Part shown: positions 15,045 to 23,040 of the stretch, one piece after another
Layout of the letters: each line of letters opens with the position of its first letter
How positions within the stretch are numbered: position 1 is the stretch's first letter
Origin: CAYPKG01 sp964411275
Lineage (GTDB): Bacteria; Bacillota; Clostridia; Christensenellales; CAG-138
Direction: 5' to 3'
DNA length: 38,852 bases
NCBI GenBank assembly: GCA_964411275.1
Contig: CAYPKG010000019.1
Span: 1-38,852 of the forward strand
Notes under the pieces: model-generated
Told to the model about the DNA's origin: nothing
Databases searched by the model: none
The model's input: only the letters and a program-made list of their open reading frames with translations
Program-made: the position numbers and the translations under genes

Positions 15045-16225
15045 GCAAGGAAGTGGTCATTTTAAGTGCGGTGCGCACGCCGATCGGCTCTTTGGGCGGG
15101 GCGCTGCGCACGCTGGGCGCAGTTGACTTGGGCGTCATCGCGGCGCGGGAAGCCGTGTCGCGCGCGGGCATCGATCCCTCGGATGTGGAGCAAATGATCA
15201 TAGGAAATGTGCTGTCCGCCGCACAAGGGCAAAACATTGCCCGGCAGGTTCAGCTTGGGGCCGGCATCCCACAAGCCGCCACCGCACTAAGCGTCAATAT
15301 GGTATGCGGTTCCGGACTGCGGGCCGTAAGCCTGGCGGCGGCGCTCATCAGCACCGGGGAGGCGGATATCATACTGGCAGGCGGCACCGAAAGCATGTCC
15401 AACGCGCCCCACGCCGTTCCTTCATCGCGTTTCGGACAGCGAATGGGGCACGCGCAGATGATCGATACCATGATCAGCGACGGACTGTGGGACGCGTTTT
15501 ACGACTGCCATATGGGGATTACGGCGGAAAACCTGGCGGAACAATACCATATCACCCGTGAGGAGCAGGACGCGTTCGCGCTCCAAAGCCAAAACCGGGC
15601 GGAAGCAGCAATCAAGGCCGGGCGGCTGAAAGACGAAATCGTACCGGTATTCGTGCCGCAGCGCAAAGGGGACCCCGTTAAAGTGGATACGGATGAATAC
15701 CCCAGGTTCGGCGCCAAGCCGGAACACCTGTCCAAGCTGAAACCCGCCTTTTTGAAAGGCGGTACCGTTACGGCGGGCAACGCCTCCGGCATCAACGACG
15801 GGGCAGCCATGCTGGTGCTGATGTCAAAGGAAAAAGCGGCCGCTCTTGGAATAACGCCATTGGCCACCATCAAATCGTATGCCTCGGCGGGCGTAGACCC
15901 GCGGATCATGGGGTATGGTGTTGTTCCAGCCTGTGAAAAAGCAATGCAGCTCGCCGGCGTCACAGCCGCCGATCTGGATTTGGCCGAAGCAAACGAGGCA
16001 TTTGCCGTGCAAGCCCTTGTCGCCATGCGCGCATTGGGGCTAAGCGCCGACAAAACCAATGTGAATGGCGGCGCAATCGCCCTGGGACATCCCATCGGCT
16101 GCTCGGGAGCACGCATCCTGGTTACATTGCTCCACGAGATGCAAAAGAGAAACAGCGCATTGGGGCTGGCCGGGCTTTGTATCGGCGGCGGCATGGGCAC
16201 CGCCCTGCTGGTAGAGAGAACATAG
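15041..16225 (+). CDS. Acetyl-CoA acetyltransferase (thiolase)
   Basis: 394-residue thiolase that condenses two acetyl-CoA to acetoacetyl-CoA or runs in reverse. The nucleophile is Cys89 in NMVCGSGLRA. NEAFAVQAL, GGAIALGHPIGCSGARI (catalytic His) and the C-terminal Cys in GLCIGGGMG are present, so all catalytic residues are intact and the length is typical. AGGAGG is well placed before the ATG, which overlaps the CoA-transferase stop, giving tight translational coupling. The 3-hydroxyacyl-CoA dehydrogenase follows after 22 bases. Confidence 0.96.
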   Translation: MSKEVVILSAVRTPIGSLGGALRTLGAVDLGVIAAREAVSRAGIDPSDVEQMIIGNVLSAAQGQNIARQVQLGAGIPQAATALSVNMVCGSGLRAVSLAAALISTGEADIILAGGTESMSNAPHAVPSSRFGQRMGHAQMIDTMISDGLWDAFYDCHMGITAENLAEQYHITREEQDAFALQSQNRAEAAIKAGRLKDEIVPVFVPQRKGDPVKVDTDEYPRFGAKPEHLSKLKPAFLKGGTVTAGNASGINDGAAMLVLMSKEKAAALGITPLATIKSYASAGVDPRIMGYGVVPACEKAMQLAGVTAADLDLAEANEAFAVQALVAMRALGLSADKTNVNGGAIALGHPIGCSGARILVTLLHEMQKRNSALGLAGLCIGGGMGTALLVERT

Positions 16226-16247
16226 TGGAACGATAAGGAGGCGCAGC

Positions 16248-17090
16248 ATGAAAAATATTGTTGTAATCGGCGCGGGAACAATGGGCCTGGATATCGCACA
16301 GGTATTCGCAAGAAGCGGTTTCGACGTGGTGGTACGGGATATTTCCTCTGACGTCATTCGGGCGGCAGAGCAGCGCCTAAACAAAGCCCTCGACAGGCAG
16401 GTGGCAAAGGGCAAGCTGTTGGCTGATCAAAAGGATCTCCTCTTGGGCCATATCCGGTTCACGGACGACATTCTTCTGGCCAAAGACGCTGATTTGGTGG
16501 TTGAAGCGGCCATCGAGGAGCTCAATGCCAAGAAGAAAATATTTACGGAGCTGGACGGGATTTGCAAGCCGGACGCCATATTTGCCACAAACACATCCTC
16601 CATCTCAATCACCGCCATCGCCGCGGCAACGCAACGGCCGGGCCAATTCATCGGCATGCATTTTTTCAATCCGGCTACCGCGATGAAGCTGGTGGAGGTC
16701 ATTCGCGCAAGCAAAACATCAGAGGATACCTTTGATACCGTGTTTGCATTGGCAAAAGAAATCGGCAAAGAGCCCGTGGAGGTTCATGAAGCCCCGGGCT
16801 TTGTGGTAAACAAGCTGCTGATCCCCATGATCAACGAAGCGGCTGATCTTCTCTATACAGGTGTCGCCAGCGCGGAGGACATCGACAAAGCCATGCAGCT
16901 TGGCGCCAACCATCCCATCGGGCCGCTGGCGCTGGGGGATTTAATCGGATTGGATGTTTGTTTGGCCATCATGGATACGCTGTATACCGAAACCGGAAAT
17001 CCCAAATATGCCCCCAGCCTGCTGCTGCGCAGCAAAGTCCGGGCAGGCGAATTGGGCCGAAAGACCAGAAAAGGGTTTTTCGAATATTAA
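16248..17090 (+). CDS. hbd: 3-hydroxybutyryl-CoA dehydrogenase
   Basis: 280-residue NAD(P)-dependent enzyme interconverting acetoacetyl-CoA and 3-hydroxybutyryl-CoA. The Rossmann motif GAGTMG is at residues 8-13. ATNTSSISIT and GMHFFNPATAMKLVEVI carry the catalytic Ser/His/Asn region. PGFVVNKLLIPMINEA starts the C-terminal dimerisation domain. Length is normal for the short bacterial Hbd. AAGGAGG precedes the ATG. Third gene of the operon. No crotonase or butyryl-CoA dehydrogenase is nearby, which points to 3-hydroxybutyrate/acetoacetate use or formation rather than complete butyrate synthesis from this locus. Confidence 0.95.
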   Translation: MKNIVVIGAGTMGLDIAQVFARSGFDVVVRDISSDVIRAAEQRLNKALDRQVAKGKLLADQKDLLLGHIRFTDDILLAKDADLVVEAAIEELNAKKKIFTELDGICKPDAIFATNTSSISITAIAAATQRPGQFIGMHFFNPATAMKLVEVIRASKTSEDTFDTVFALAKEIGKEPVEVHEAPGFVVNKLLIPMINEAADLLYTGVASAEDIDKAMQLGANHPIGPLALGDLIGLDVCLAIMDTLYTETGNPKYAPSLLLRSKVRAGELGRKTRKGFFEY

Positions 17091-17153
17091 TTAAAAATTG
17101 CAGGGATTATTCGTATTCAGGCAATCGCAATGGGCGCCAGGACATATCTTTTC

Positions 17154-17182
17154 TTGAGAGATATGAGAAATAATGCTATAAT
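17154..17182 (+). promoter_or_regulatory. Promoter of the putative glycosyltransferase gene
   Basis: TTGAGA (17154-17159), 17 bases and TATAAT (17177-17182). The leader contains a 7-bp hairpin (17206-17212 with 17222-17228). Confidence 0.65.
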
Positions 17183-17267
17183 GAATGATAGAGGGATATT
17201 GTGAGCGTAGATACTATTATAATCTACGGCATAATATCCGTATTTATAATTATTTTGAAAAGAGGGC

Positions 17268-18509
17268 ATGATGCAACAAAACAAACACATTCAAGTTGGT
17301 ATTGGGTTTGCAACAGGACGGAAAAATTTTATAAAAGTCTTACGAACGTATATCGATACATGGCAAGAAAGCGGATTGGTGTCGGAGGATAATGCACAGC
17401 TTAACCTTTTTGTGGCTTATGATTTAAAGTATAATCACACCCAGGCGTCCGACTACACCAATATCGGAAGCCGATTGAGCAATATGGTAGACAGCGTCTG
17501 TTTTTTGGACACATCCTATATCAAACAAGAAATCGCTGAATTGATGGCTGAAAACATCATTGACGAAAAAGAGGCGAAGCTCCTCTTTGGGCGGGGCTAC
17601 GCGGGGCAAAGGAACATCGTGCTCTATGCGGCCATTAAAAACAAGATGGATTGCTTGCTTTTTCTCGATGATGACGAATATCCCATGGCGGTGACGAAAA
17701 CGCGAAAAACGGCGATATGGGGCGGGCAGCATGTGCTGACAACCCATTTGCAGCATATACAGCATGCGGATATCACGAATGGCCATCATTGTGGATACAT
17801 ATCGCCTATTCCTTCTATAGAGTTCGATGACGTGCTCACGGAAGGCATCTTTCAATTGTTCATCGAAACTATCAGCAATGATATCATTCACTGGGACAAG
17901 CTTCGCGCCCTGATGCTGCAGGGTGGCGTTACATATGCCGATACGCGGGTTCTTGTAAGCGATGAGGCCGTAGAAGTGCCGGAAGTGATGAAATGCAAGT
18001 TCATTTCCGGTGCAAATTTGTGTATCAATTTATCCAATCCCACCAGAGTACACCCTTTTTACAATCCTCCCGGCGCCCGTGGGGAAGATACGTTTTTAAG
18101 CACCTGCCTTTCACAACGCATTGTGAAAAGAGTGCCATGCTATACTTTTCATGATGGCTTTGGCACCTATAAGCATTTGCTAAACGGTGTGCTGCCCATT
18201 GACTTAAAGCCCATCACCGCCAATTCGCCGGAAAATGTTGATCGTTTTTATAAGGCTTGTATTGGATGGATTCGCTACAAGCCGCTTTTGCTCTATATTA
18301 CCAAGCGGGAAGAGTATGAAGAAAACATTTCCCGGATGAGAGGCCAGCTCGCCTATACATTGCCCAAGCTATGCGCATACTTTGGACGCGAAGATTTTAT
18401 GAAAATCGCCGCAGAGCTGGAGACTTACCATAGAAATGTGAAAAAACATTATGAACGGTTTTTAGCTACCCAGAATATTTGGAAGAAGATCGTTGACCAT
18501 TTGGCGTGA
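17268..18509 (+). CDS. Putative glycosyltransferase
   Basis: 413 residues, soluble, no signal peptide. The N-terminal half resembles a GT-A fold: VGIGFATGRKNF start, CLLFLDDDEYPM with Asp134-Asp136 as a possible metal-binding DXD-type motif, and GARGEDTFLST (Glu273-Asp274) as a possible catalytic acid region. The C-terminal 120 residues are helical and basic. I cannot place it in a known GT family and the donor and acceptor are unknown. Two adjacent ATGs (17268, 17271) fit the GAGGG site. It is a single-gene unit with its own promoter, ending before the inverted repeat at 18546. Confidence 0.55.
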   Translation: MMQQNKHIQVGIGFATGRKNFIKVLRTYIDTWQESGLVSEDNAQLNLFVAYDLKYNHTQASDYTNIGSRLSNMVDSVCFLDTSYIKQEIAELMAENIIDEKEAKLLFGRGYAGQRNIVLYAAIKNKMDCLLFLDDDEYPMAVTKTRKTAIWGGQHVLTTHLQHIQHADITNGHHCGYISPIPSIEFDDVLTEGIFQLFIETISNDIIHWDKLRALMLQGGVTYADTRVLVSDEAVEVPEVMKCKFISGANLCINLSNPTRVHPFYNPPGARGEDTFLSTCLSQRIVKRVPCYTFHDGFGTYKHLLNGVLPIDLKPITANSPENVDRFYKACIGWIRYKPLLLYITKREEYEENISRMRGQLAYTLPKLCAYFGREDFMKIAAELETYHRNVKKHYERFLATQNIWKKIVDHLA

Positions 18510-18545
18510 GCCTCAAATGGTTGTTTTACTGCACCAAAGGCACAT

Positions 18546-18616
18546 AAACGGGGCTGTAGCGCTCAGTGCATCTGAATAATTATGCTTGGTATGCACTGAG
18601 CGCTACAGCCCCGTTT
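18546..18616. repeat. 26-bp perfect inverted repeat (GGGGCTGTAGCGCT element)
   Basis: Arms 18546-18571 and 18591-18616 are exact reverse complements around a 19-base loop. The element lies between two convergent genes, 37 bases after one stop and 9 bases before the other. It lacks a T tract on the plus strand, although its strength could still stop transcription. The core GGGGCTGTAGCGC recurs in both orientations at 38696-38709 and 38797-38810, so this is a repeat family rather than a unique terminator. Confidence 0.85.
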
Positions 18617-18624
18617 CATATTGC

Positions 18625-19101
18625 TCAATGATTGAATTCGTTTTCCCAATCGAAATCGCCAGACGCCTCACAGCAATTCGGCCAATGGCTGCACCAGCCG
18701 GGGACTGCCGGACTCTCCACCCGGTCGAGGCTGGGCGTATAGGGCTTAATGTCCAGAACAGGGGAACCGTCAAACGCCTCGATCCATACAAGGCCGATGG
18801 TTGCATTTTCCTGGTCGATATAGGTGATCTGTACCGTATCCAGCGCTATAGGATTCGGCCGTCTGGGCGAGCGCATGGCAAAGGTGCCAAGCACATCAGG
18901 GCCATTTCTGTACGGATTTATTTCCGTCAGTACGCTCCTGTAAGATGGATTGTCGCATTTAGAAAACCACCACAGCACCTGAATGTGGCCAAACCCCTCC
19001 AGGCCTGTGAGCGCCGGCGCATAAGCCTTGTCCAGGAGAATTCTCATGTCCCCATTGCCGGACTCAATCCTGCCAATGGTATTTAATTGTAATTCTGCCA
19101 T
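18625..19101 (-). CDS. trmO: TrmO-type tRNA methyltransferase (TsaA family)
   Basis: 158-residue TsaA/YaeB-family protein. In the family the enzyme makes the N6-methyl of m6t6A37 in tRNA using SAM. Signature blocks are seen: IGRIES start, LEGFGHIQVLWWF, and FAMRSPRRPNPIALDTVQI with the conserved SPxRPNPI. IEAFDGSPVLDIKPY precedes the variable C-terminus. The short length is normal for the bacterial one-domain form. AAAGGAGA precedes the ATG. It is a single gene converging on the putative glycosyltransferase. Confidence 0.9.
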   Translation of the reverse strand: MAELQLNTIGRIESGNGDMRILLDKAYAPALTGLEGFGHIQVLWWFSKCDNPSYRSVLTEINPYRNGPDVLGTFAMRSPRRPNPIALDTVQITYIDQENATIGLVWIEAFDGSPVLDIKPYTPSLDRVESPAVPGWCSHWPNCCEASGDFDWENEFNH

Positions 19102-19261
19102 AAATAATATCTCCTTTTTTCGTTATTTACGGCGCCGTACCTATATCGTAGCAGAGCTTATGCAATACTAAAACCCCCTATTTGATTTTTTTATCGCCCG
19201 ATGTTTCTACTTGCTTTGCGAGCCAAAAAACCGCCGTGACACCATATAAAACCGATTATGG

Positions 19262-20242
19262 TTACCAGCCGTATGCTTTGCCCGGCGCCGCGTAATTAGG
19301 CCCCAGCAGCTCCTCCTTTACCTTGGCGCGCAGTTCTGCCACATCCCATTTTTCTCCATTGTTATAGAGCATAGGCCCGCACACCGGATAGGCATACATC
19401 TTTACCTTTCCGGCGGACGTCACGGAGAATACAGAACCATTGATGTAATAGCCGGCTTCCTCGCACAAAACCGTGAGAAATGGCGCCAGGTTTGCCGGGT
19501 CGCCATGGTCGGCCGCTACCATCTCCAGTATCTTGGGATCGGGCGCATGCCCGGCCGCCGTGATCTCCCTAATCAGCTTGTTGTACTCCACCGCGTGAGA
19601 GGGCGACTCGCCCTGGGGACAGATCACGTTTACGGTAATTCCGAATTTATCGAGTTCTTTCGCCGCGGCCCAGGTAAGGCCGCACATACCGGCCGTGGAG
19701 CAGGAATACGCGTCGTTGTTCGCAAGGCCCACCCACGCGTCGCTTGCCACGTTGATGATGCGCCCATATTTCTGCTCTTTCATGTAGGGAAGCGCAAAAT
19801 GCATCAGAGCGATGGCGGCTTTGGTTCTGCTTGCGCTGATGAGATCCCAGTTTTCTTCCGTCATGTTGGCCACGTCTCCCACGCCCATGCCGGCGGCGTT
19901 GTTGACGATGATGTCGATCCTGCCCCATTGATCCACCGCAGCCTGTACCATTTTTTGCGCGGTGGCCCAGTTGGAACAGTCGCCGTAGAACGCCAGCGCC
20001 TCGCCGCCCTCCGCCGTAATGATCCCGGCGGTCAATTCAGCATCGCCTTTGAGCCTACAAAACTCCTCCCAATCCTCAGCGGGCATATCCTCTTTACGGT
20101 AGTTCTGTGCGCTGTAACCATTGGGCTTTCGGTTATTGGTCATGACCTTGGCGCCTTCTCTGGCAAGGCCAATAGCAATCCCCTTGCCAATGCCCTGCCC
20201 GGAGCCGGTTACGATGACAACCTTTCCTTCCAAATGCTTCAT
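19262..20242 (-). CDS. SDR-family oxidoreductase lacking the catalytic lysine
   Basis: 326-residue Rossmann protein. The cofactor motif TGSGQGIG (residues 12-19), NNAAG (114-118), Ser167 and Tyr179 are all in place, but the YxxxK lysine is Thr183 (YSCST; codon ACG where AAG is expected). The Asn of the classical tetrad is not visible either. An insertion of about 30 residues after the first strands and a C-terminal extension of about 60 residues make it longer than typical 250-residue SDRs. The ATG at 20242 follows GGGAGAG. It is encoded 41 bases after the PheRS-like gene, in the same operon. It may be a binding or regulatory protein or use altered chemistry. Confidence 0.82.
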   Translation of the reverse strand: MKHLEGKVVIVTGSGQGIGKGIAIGLAREGAKVMTNNRKPNGYSAQNYRKEDMPAEDWEEFCRLKGDAELTAGIITAEGGEALAFYGDCSNWATAQKMVQAAVDQWGRIDIIVNNAAGMGVGDVANMTEENWDLISASRTKAAIALMHFALPYMKEQKYGRIINVASDAWVGLANNDAYSCSTAGMCGLTWAAAKELDKFGITVNVICPQGESPSHAVEYNKLIREITAAGHAPDPKILEMVAADHGDPANLAPFLTVLCEEAGYYINGSVFSVTSAGKVKMYAYPVCGPMLYNNGEKWDVAELRAKVKEELLGPNYAAPGKAYGW

Positions 20243-20283
20243 ACTGCTTCTCTCCCTTTCCATATATTTTGTTATTCCGGACA

Positions 20284-21594
20284 TTACAGCGTTTCCGGCG
20301 GGGTAAATGCGTATTCCTCAGCGCTCTTGGCTTTGAGAGGCTCCAGCTCCAAATTCGCCATGAACGCATGTGTGCCGATGCCGAAGTTCTCCTCCGCCTT
20401 GCTGCTGATCCCGCCGAAGTTCCCTTCCAGGTACCGCATCTTTTCATCCAGCACAAGCCATGTATCCTTGGTGTCATAAGCGATGGCAAGGTTTGTGGGA
20501 AAGAAAAAGTGATTGTGTATGCCAAGTTGCTTGAGAAAGCGCACCACATCAGCCTTGAACGATTTGGAGTTGACATCGGTTCCGTATGCGCAGATGGAGA
20601 TAGCGACTTTTTCGATGGGCGCGCCGCCATCCCTGGCGGGCAGGAAAATATGGCCGATGTCAAAGAGTTTCACCCCTTGCGCGCCTGCCTGAAAGCAGTC
20701 GGCCAGCGCCTGCTCCGCGGCAGGCGTCAAAACTGTGGGCAGCCCCGTGTTGCCGTCGATCGGCTCTAAAAGCTGCACAGCCTGGTTGTTGGCGTCCCAG
20801 GCTTCCTGGATCATGTTCATTTTTTTGTATATGTCGGGAGGGTAAAGCCGCATGCCGATATACTGGGAGTATCCCATACTGCGCAGCAGGTCCGAGGCCC
20901 GGTTGGAGAATGTGTCGCCTACCGCCGCCGAACAATCGACGTAGCCGGTCAGATGATCCGGCACATTGCGGTAGAGTGCGGCCCTGTTCTCGATGCGGAA
21001 AAGATGAAGCGCTACCGTATCCACGTCCACCGAGAACGCCCAGGTGCTAGCCGCATCGCCGTCGGTTCCCAGCAGCGCCTTTGTAAGCCAGCCTCCCGGC
21101 CCGGTGCAGCCGATCCCCGCTGAACTGCCGTCTTTGGTGATCATGATGCGGTAGCTGTCCATCCCCATGGCCTCTAGCTGCGTGCTGGCGGCCACGCCGA
21201 AGGCGGAAACGGCAATCTTGTTCCACAGGGTTCGATACTCTTTAAGGCTCGTGCCGTTGTCCGCAAATACCCCTTCTATGCGCAGGCGGGCGGGAAACGA
21301 CGGATCCTTTTTATCGTAGATTTTACCGCAGATGATCTTTTTGAGCGGAAGCGCAGACCGCATCCCGGTAAGCTCCGCCGTCAGCAGACTGGTTCTAAGG
21401 GTGTATTTTCCGCCCTCCAGTATCACCGGGCTGACTGCAAAGTCCTCCCAGACGGCAAAAGGGGGTATGTTCTTTTCCACAGGCAACACTTCCGGCGTCT
21501 CGCCATCGTCATAAAGGGAAAACCCGTTTTCAATCAGGGCACGCTTTAATATGTCGGCAGCCGCATATAGCGGGTGCTTTGTGATTTGCTCCAT
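20284..21594 (-). CDS. Single-chain PheRS-like protein (degenerate PheS plus PheT-like halves)
   Basis: 436 residues. Residues 1-210 follow the order of the PheS catalytic core: HPLYAAADILKRALIENGF, YTLRTSL where PheS has LLRTHTS, IICGKIYDKKDPSFPARLRIEG at motif 2, and WAFSVDVDTVALHLFRIENRAALY at motif 3. Residues 225-420 resemble the catalytic-like module of PheT: GVKLFDIGHIFLP and FGIGTHAFMANLELEPL. Motif 2 and motif 3 arginines appear lost (GRVYR to GKIYD; GxGxER to SVDVDT), and no tRNA-binding arm is seen. It is therefore unlikely to be a tRNA ligase. The ATG at 21594 follows AGAGGTG by six bases. First gene of the operon. Confidence 0.7.
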   Translation of the reverse strand: MEQITKHPLYAAADILKRALIENGFSLYDDGETPEVLPVEKNIPPFAVWEDFAVSPVILEGGKYTLRTSLLTAELTGMRSALPLKKIICGKIYDKKDPSFPARLRIEGVFADNGTSLKEYRTLWNKIAVSAFGVAASTQLEAMGMDSYRIMITKDGSSAGIGCTGPGGWLTKALLGTDGDAASTWAFSVDVDTVALHLFRIENRAALYRNVPDHLTGYVDCSAAVGDTFSNRASDLLRSMGYSQYIGMRLYPPDIYKKMNMIQEAWDANNQAVQLLEPIDGNTGLPTVLTPAAEQALADCFQAGAQGVKLFDIGHIFLPARDGGAPIEKVAISICAYGTDVNSKSFKADVVRFLKQLGIHNHFFFPTNLAIAYDTKDTWLVLDEKMRYLEGNFGGISSKAEENFGIGTHAFMANLELEPLKAKSAEEYAFTPPETL

Positions 21595-21718
21595 ATACTT
21601 CACCTCTTATGTAACTCTTGGTTTTACACGATGCAGCCGGGGATCATAGTCGAGATGGTATTGGATGATATGGATGTTTTTTAGCGGGAACGATAGTATC
21701 CCCTTTCTACATGCGTCT

Positions 21719-21747
21719 ATTGTAATTCAATTAATTTCCATTGTCAA
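21719..21747 (-). promoter_or_regulatory. Promoter of the PheRS-like/SDR operon
   Basis: On the minus strand a perfect TTGACA (21742-21747), 17 bases and TACAAT (21719-21724), leaving a leader of about 115 bases. It lies back to back with the promoter of the XRE gene. Confidence 0.75.
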
Positions 21748-21775
21748 TATTTAAATATTCAAAATAATGAATCTC

Positions 21776-21804
21776 TTCACAACGATCCGGGAAGATAGTA
21801 TAAT
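21776..21804 (+). promoter_or_regulatory. Promoter of the XRE regulator at 21852
   Basis: TTCACA (21776-21781), 17 bases and TATAAT (21799-21804). The two divergent -35 elements are only about 28 bases apart, so one bound regulator could affect both. Confidence 0.7.
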
Positions 21805-21851
21805 AAAAGAATGATAGGGTTCGGCGCTGGGCGCCGGAACATGGAGGCAAT

Positions 21852-22892
21852 ATGAAATTCAACGTCACACCGGAGCTTGCGGTATTGATTAAAACCATCC
21901 GCACGCAAAACAGGATATCCTCAAAGGATCTGGCGGAGCACATCAATAAAAGCTATTCCTACGTCTCAAAGCTGGAAAGCGGGGACGTGAAAAGCATCTT
22001 GAAGGAGGATTTGACGAATATCCTGACATTCATAACCGGAGGCGGCGATTTTTTCAGCGATGTGTTACCCAGCGTGGTGCGGTCGTTCCATTCCTTTCTG
22101 GACCCACTGTGCCTGGTGGATCAGCTCTGGCTTATTCAATACGATGTGATTGAGCGGCCCATGTGCATCCCGGAGGAAATGGTGGACGACATGGCCCGGA
22201 TGATGGACGAGCACACAATCACCATAAAGATGTTGACGGATATGATCAATGGCAATGTTGATGCGGAGCTCAACGAATCGTTCCCGGAAAACGTTTATTT
22301 TGCAATGAACAGCCATGGAAGCACCCGGCTTCTCATCCGGGCCCAGGTAAAATCCCATGAGATCGAACGTATCTTCAGCAAGCGAAATCTCAATTCATTT
22401 TATTATGTTATTCAGTATATGGTATATGGTGTCCTTCGACTCGTTCATTTTCCGGAATACCAAACCAAGCTGCCCGCAGAAAAAGCCGCGGCGGTGCTAA
22501 AGGCGTCCTCGGCGTATATGGAACGCTTTCAGATTGACACGCTGATTAACCTTTCCCATCTGTTCGCTTCTGATATTTACATTGGAAGCCTGATCCAGCC
22601 GAATGTGGTTTCCTCACTGAACGCCACGGACGAGTTTACCCTCAATGCCATGGTGGAGCTGTTCCGGGAAAGCATTCAGCATGATCCCGTGGGGGCCATA
22701 CAGGCGCTGGAGACTTTTCAGCACAATCTAACCTGGGACATGGGGTTTATGTATAAGCTGATCAGCATCCCTTTCTTCAACCAGGGGAACCTGAGTTATA
22801 TGCACAAAAAGCGGCTCATCGCCGAGATCATTGAGCTGATTGAGAGATACGATAAAATGTCCGATTTCGAAAAAAGGATGGAAATTTACTAA
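21852..22892 (+). CDS. XRE-family regulator with large C-terminal domain
   Basis: 346 residues. The N-terminal helix-turn-helix (about 9-60) contains ISSKDLAEHINKSYSYVSKLESG. The remaining 280 residues are largely helical and unrecognised, perhaps a TPR-like or ligand-sensing domain as in other long XRE regulators. GGAGG lies five bases before the ATG. It is placed between the divergent PheRS-like/SDR operon and the co-oriented flavoenzyme gene, so it is the obvious candidate regulator of both. No membrane segment. Confidence 0.8.
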   Translation: MKFNVTPELAVLIKTIRTQNRISSKDLAEHINKSYSYVSKLESGDVKSILKEDLTNILTFITGGGDFFSDVLPSVVRSFHSFLDPLCLVDQLWLIQYDVIERPMCIPEEMVDDMARMMDEHTITIKMLTDMINGNVDAELNESFPENVYFAMNSHGSTRLLIRAQVKSHEIERIFSKRNLNSFYYVIQYMVYGVLRLVHFPEYQTKLPAEKAAAVLKASSAYMERFQIDTLINLSHLFASDIYIGSLIQPNVVSSLNATDEFTLNAMVELFRESIQHDPVGAIQALETFQHNLTWDMGFMYKLISIPFFNQGNLSYMHKKRLIAEIIELIERYDKMSDFEKRMEIY

Positions 22893-22921
22893 ATAAATAC
22901 GCATTCATCAAGAATTTGGAT

Positions 22922-22953
22922 GGGTATATGGTAAATAATTTTACTATATACCC
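22922..22953. promoter_or_regulatory. 32-bp near-perfect palindrome upstream of the flavoenzyme promoter
   Basis: 14 of 16 positions pair (one of them G-T), with outer arms gggtatat/atataccc. It ends 18 bases before the -35 at 22972, a good place for an activator or repressor of the flavoenzyme gene. It also lies 30 bases after the XRE stop and could act as a hairpin, but no T tract follows. Confidence 0.55.
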
Positions 22954-22971
22954 TATTGTTTTGGAAATTAC

Positions 22972-23001
22972 TTGACAATATATTATCTACCTGCCTATAA
23001 T
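22972..23001 (+). promoter_or_regulatory. Strong promoter of the flavoenzyme gene
   Basis: Perfect TTGACA (22972-22977) and TATAAT (22996-23001) with an 18-base spacer. The transcript would begin near 23008, which excludes the ATG at 22972 and supports the TTG start at 23041. Confidence 0.85.
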
Positions 23002-23040
23002 GAAGCTGGATGGTATGGAAAACAGAAGGAGTTGGTCTAT

